From positions 53,981 through 117,980 of the forward strand of contig DGXY01000052.1 in assembly GCA_002396885.1 (NCBI GenBank): a stretch of DNA of 64,000 nucleotides. The letters are read 5' to 3'. Position 1 is the first letter of the stretch. Every line of letters begins with the position of its first letter. This document shows, one piece after another, positions 61,936 through 64,000 of the stretch. Position numbers and translations under genes: made by a program. The notes beneath the pieces were generated by a model. The model was not told where the DNA came from. It saw only the letters and a program-made list of their open reading frames with translations, and made no database searches. This DNA is from Akkermansiaceae bacterium UBA5020. Its GTDB lineage: Bacteria; Verrucomicrobiota; Verrucomicrobiia; Verrucomicrobiales; DEV007.

Positions 61936-63825
61936 TCAGGGAACGTGGTTGACGGTGCCCTCGAGGTCGTTGACCGCCCGGTTGAGGACGCGGACGACGT
62001 ATTTGTTAGGCTGTTCCTTGAGCCCCATTTTCATCGTGGTGAGGACGGGACGGGCGACCTCGTCCAGTTCATCAAGGACGATGGCGGCCTCGAGCCTGGC
62101 CCATTCGTTCTTGTCGGCGAGCCGCTTTTCGAGGAGGGCGAGTCCCTTCGAGGTCAGCCCCATCCGGCAAAGGGCGCGGGCCGCGGCGATCGAGACGGCG
62201 GGCGATTTGTCCTCGAGCGCCTCACTGAGATCAGCGGCGGATCCGGCCTTGGCTTTGGTCTCCGCAGGATAGTTGCCCAGCCCGTAGGCCGACCAATAGC
62301 GAACCGCGGCTTCGCCGTGCCCGAGTCCCGAGAGCATCGCATCGATGCCCTTCACCCCGCCCGAGGCGCGCGCGGCGGCGGCGGAGAGGTCCTTCACCAA
62401 CTTCGCACGATCGCCGCTACCATGGAGAATGGCAAAGGCCGACCCGGCGGCGGGCTCGCGATGTTCGATCTCGGATTCCGGGACGAGGCCGAGGTCGCCG
62501 ATCTCGAGCTGCCAGGCGGTGAGCGCTCCGCGCAGTTCGGCGAGCTTCTCGGCGTGGGCGGGATCGGCGGCGAGATTCTTCACCTCGTGGGGATCGGTCT
62601 CGAGGTCGTAGAGCTCTTCGACCGGCTTCTGCGGAGCGATGTAGAGAGCCGCGGCCGGGGGCATCGTCTTCGCGTCTATGGCCGCGCGGATCTCGCGCAT
62701 CGTCGCGCCGTTTTCGCAGGTGTTGATGTATTGCGTGTAAGGCTTGAGCGGCTCGAAGTTCCTGACATAACGATAACGCGAGTCGCGCGCCGTCCGAATG
62801 AGGTCGTAGCGCTCGTCCATGCGATCACGGGCACCGAAGGCGTGGGTGCGGGGTTCACCCGTGAGGAAGGAGCGGCCCTGAAGGTGCTTCGGCACGGCCA
62901 CACCGGCGAGGGTGAGCAGGGTCGGAGCGAAATCGACCGAGCTGACGAGACGGTCGTCGTTTTCTCCGGCGTCCTTGGTCGCGAAGGTAGCGCGGACCTT
63001 TTCTGGATAATGGACGATCAGGGGAATGTGCGTGCCCGAGTCGTAGAGCCAGCGTTTCCGCCGCGGTAGACCCGTGCCATGATCGGACCAGAACATCACG
63101 ACGGTGTTCTCCCACTCGCCCGCTTCCTTCAGCTCGGAGATGAGCTTTCCGGCCCACGCGTCCATCGCGGTGATGAGCTCGTAGTTGCGCTTCCAGTCTT
63201 CGCGCACGGCGGGGGTGTCGGGATAGTAGGGTGGCAAGGTGGTGAGTTTGGCAGGATCCTGGCGTTGTGCGGGAGTAAGATCCTTCATCACCTCCTCGTA
63301 TTTTTTCCCGTCGGCGATGCCGCTCTCGTGGCAGCCGGTGAAGTTGAAGACGGCGAAGAAGGGTTTGCCGGCCGGCCGGTTTTTCCAATGGGCCTGGTTC
63401 GAGACATCGTCCCAGATTTCCTTGGGAGCGGGCTTGGAAAACTGGTAGTCGGTCTTGACGTTGTTCGTGCAGTAATAGCCGGCCTCACGCAGGTAGAGGG
63501 GAAAGGGCTTCAGCCAACCGGGCAGGGCCGCGTCGCAGCGCATGTGATGGGTGCCGATGGCATTCTGATACATCCCCGTGATAATGCCCGAGCGGCAGGG
63601 GGCGCAGACGCCCGCGGTGGTGAAGGCCTTCGTGTAGCGCACGCCTTGCGCGGCGAGTGCGTCGAGATTCGGAGTGATCGCGTGAGGGTCTCCGTAGCAG
63701 CTGAGATGAGCGCTGATGTCCTCGGCGGAGAGCCAGAGGATGTTGGGTTTTTCCTGACCGCGGCCGGGGAGGATCGAGGCAGGAACGAGACAGAGCAGGA
63801 GGATGGCGCGAAAGGCCCGGAACAT
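61936..63825 (-). CDS. Sulfatase (arylsulfatase type) with C-terminal HEAT-like repeats
   Basis: A 629-aa secreted enzyme with a signal peptide (MFRAFRAILLLCLVPASI). The catalytic motif CAPCRSGIITG has Cys74 in a CxPxR context, to be converted to formylglycine; metal-site residues are in NILWLSAEDISAHLSCYGDP, and VMFWSDHGTGLPRRKRWLYD is also family-typical. The C-terminal about 140 residues form HEAT-like helical repeats (EAAVRYWSAYGLGNY, SPAVSIAAARALCRMG, NEWARLEAAIVLDEL). It likely removes sulfate from polysaccharides or glycolipids. The start at 63825 is set by the signal peptide. Confidence 0.93.
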   Translation of the reverse strand: MFRAFRAILLLCLVPASILPGRGQEKPNILWLSAEDISAHLSCYGDPHAITPNLDALAAQGVRYTKAFTTAGVCAPCRSGIITGMYQNAIGTHHMRCDAALPGWLKPFPLYLREAGYYCTNNVKTDYQFSKPAPKEIWDDVSNQAHWKNRPAGKPFFAVFNFTGCHESGIADGKKYEEVMKDLTPAQRQDPAKLTTLPPYYPDTPAVREDWKRNYELITAMDAWAGKLISELKEAGEWENTVVMFWSDHGTGLPRRKRWLYDSGTHIPLIVHYPEKVRATFATKDAGENDDRLVSSVDFAPTLLTLAGVAVPKHLQGRSFLTGEPRTHAFGARDRMDERYDLIRTARDSRYRYVRNFEPLKPYTQYINTCENGATMREIRAAIDAKTMPPAAALYIAPQKPVEELYDLETDPHEVKNLAADPAHAEKLAELRGALTAWQLEIGDLGLVPESEIEHREPAAGSAFAILHGSGDRAKLVKDLSAAAARASGGVKGIDAMLSGLGHGEAAVRYWSAYGLGNYPAETKAKAGSAADLSEALEDKSPAVSIAAARALCRMGLTSKGLALLEKRLADKNEWARLEAAIVLDELDEVARPVLTTMKMGLKEQPNKYVVRVLNRAVNDLEGTVNHVP

Positions 63826-63889
63826 GGTGCGAGATTCGCATTTCAGAATCGCCATGGCAAGCGGGACCGAAGCCACTCCGCACGAATCC

Positions 63890-64000
63890 TCACGGCAATG
63901 GCTCAAAAGACTCCGCGAAGACCGGAACGAGGTCGGGCCGGAAGAGATCGTCTAGCCGGGTGGCCCGGTTTGCGGCCGCATTCTCCTCGAAGGGCATGAC
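63890..64000 (-). CDS. C-terminal fragment of an unidentified gene, cut by window edge
   Basis: The minus strand is open from the window edge for 36 codons (NRATRLDDLFRPDLVPVFAE, then SFEPLP) and stops at 63890. Codons mostly end in G/C as in the neighbours, and it is collinear with the sulfatase 64 bp downstream. The family cannot be named from so short a piece, and a chance open frame is possible. Confidence 0.4.
   Translation of the reverse strand, partial: VMPFEENAAANRATRLDDLFRPDLVPVFAESFEPLP

Noticed and set aside
63854..63955. A 33-codon plus-strand frame near the window end
   Set aside because: The opposite strand carries a longer frame collinear with the sulfatase; the short frame has no support.

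Overview
The window is GC-rich, gene-dense chromosomal DNA that I assign to the phylum Verrucomicrobiota (the Planctomycetota-Verrucomicrobiota group). The assignment is an inference from gene content: a DUF1501 Tat-exported protein, a PSCyt1/DUF1549/DUF1553 cytochrome-like protein, a sulfatase, several other secreted proteins with planctomycete-type CxxCH motifs, and heptose genes (gmhA, rfaE1) that imply a Gram-negative envelope with LPS. I saw no rRNA, tRNA, CRISPR array, replication origin, prophage or intact insertion sequence. Most genes start without a clear Shine-Dalgarno, so many starts were chosen from homology, signal peptides or 4-bp overlaps.

Layout. 1-3,520: end of enolase, an FtsB/DivIC-like gene, then a minus-strand scpA-scpB-pheA cluster. 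3,521-9,931: a decayed TRIC-channel fragment, then a minus-strand operon of a membrane cytochrome/LRR protein, a lipoprotein, resB and ccsA. 10,146-16,384: a dynamin-like GTPase, gmhA and rfaE1, thioredoxin-TPR plus msrB, xerC and a DUF4912-like gene. 16,521-29,611: hisF, DUF1501, an antitoxin/PIN toxin pair, a four-part EF-hand/redoxin/cytochrome/copper-monooxygenase protein, an asparagine synthetase, a 783-bp stretch without a clear gene that holds an IS1380 transposase scrap, the 1107-aa PSCyt1/DUF1553 protein and an unknown acidic protein. 29,777-39,620: lactate permease, glucose-6-phosphate isomerase, a Dabb protein, Rrf2 regulator with cysI-cysJ, and a Fur-family regulator. 39,658-50,579: xerD, a 970-aa zinc-ribbon membrane protein, ruvA coupled to an ATP-grasp-like gene, a large secreted protein and a soluble hybrid histidine kinase. 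50,598-64,000: spermidine-synthase-like gene, prs, rplY with a terminator, a glycosyltransferase, a eukaryotic-type hisA, the thiL-tsaE-tsaB operon, thiE, a PfkB kinase, two small membrane proteins, a MobA-FdhD fusion and a sulfatase.

How it fits together. Core functions are chromosome segregation and dimer resolution (ScpAB, XerC, XerD, RuvA), tRNA t6A synthesis (TsaB/E), nucleotide and histidine supply (Prs, HisF, HisA), thiamine (ThiL, ThiE) and sulfur assimilation (CysIJ). Around them is an export-heavy set concerned with periplasmic cytochromes and polymer use. The most interesting observation is one 12-bp palindrome, ATTGTATACAAT, lying just upstream of both the DUF1501 gene and the PSCyt1/DUF1553 gene. 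These two families are usually neighbours but here are 6 kb apart, so a shared regulator is possible. Other points of interest are the MobA-FdhD fusion, the eukaryotic-type HisA beside a bacterial HisF, the multi-domain copper/cytochrome protein and the ruvA-coupled ATP-grasp-like gene. No clearly new multi-gene system is proven by the sequence alone.
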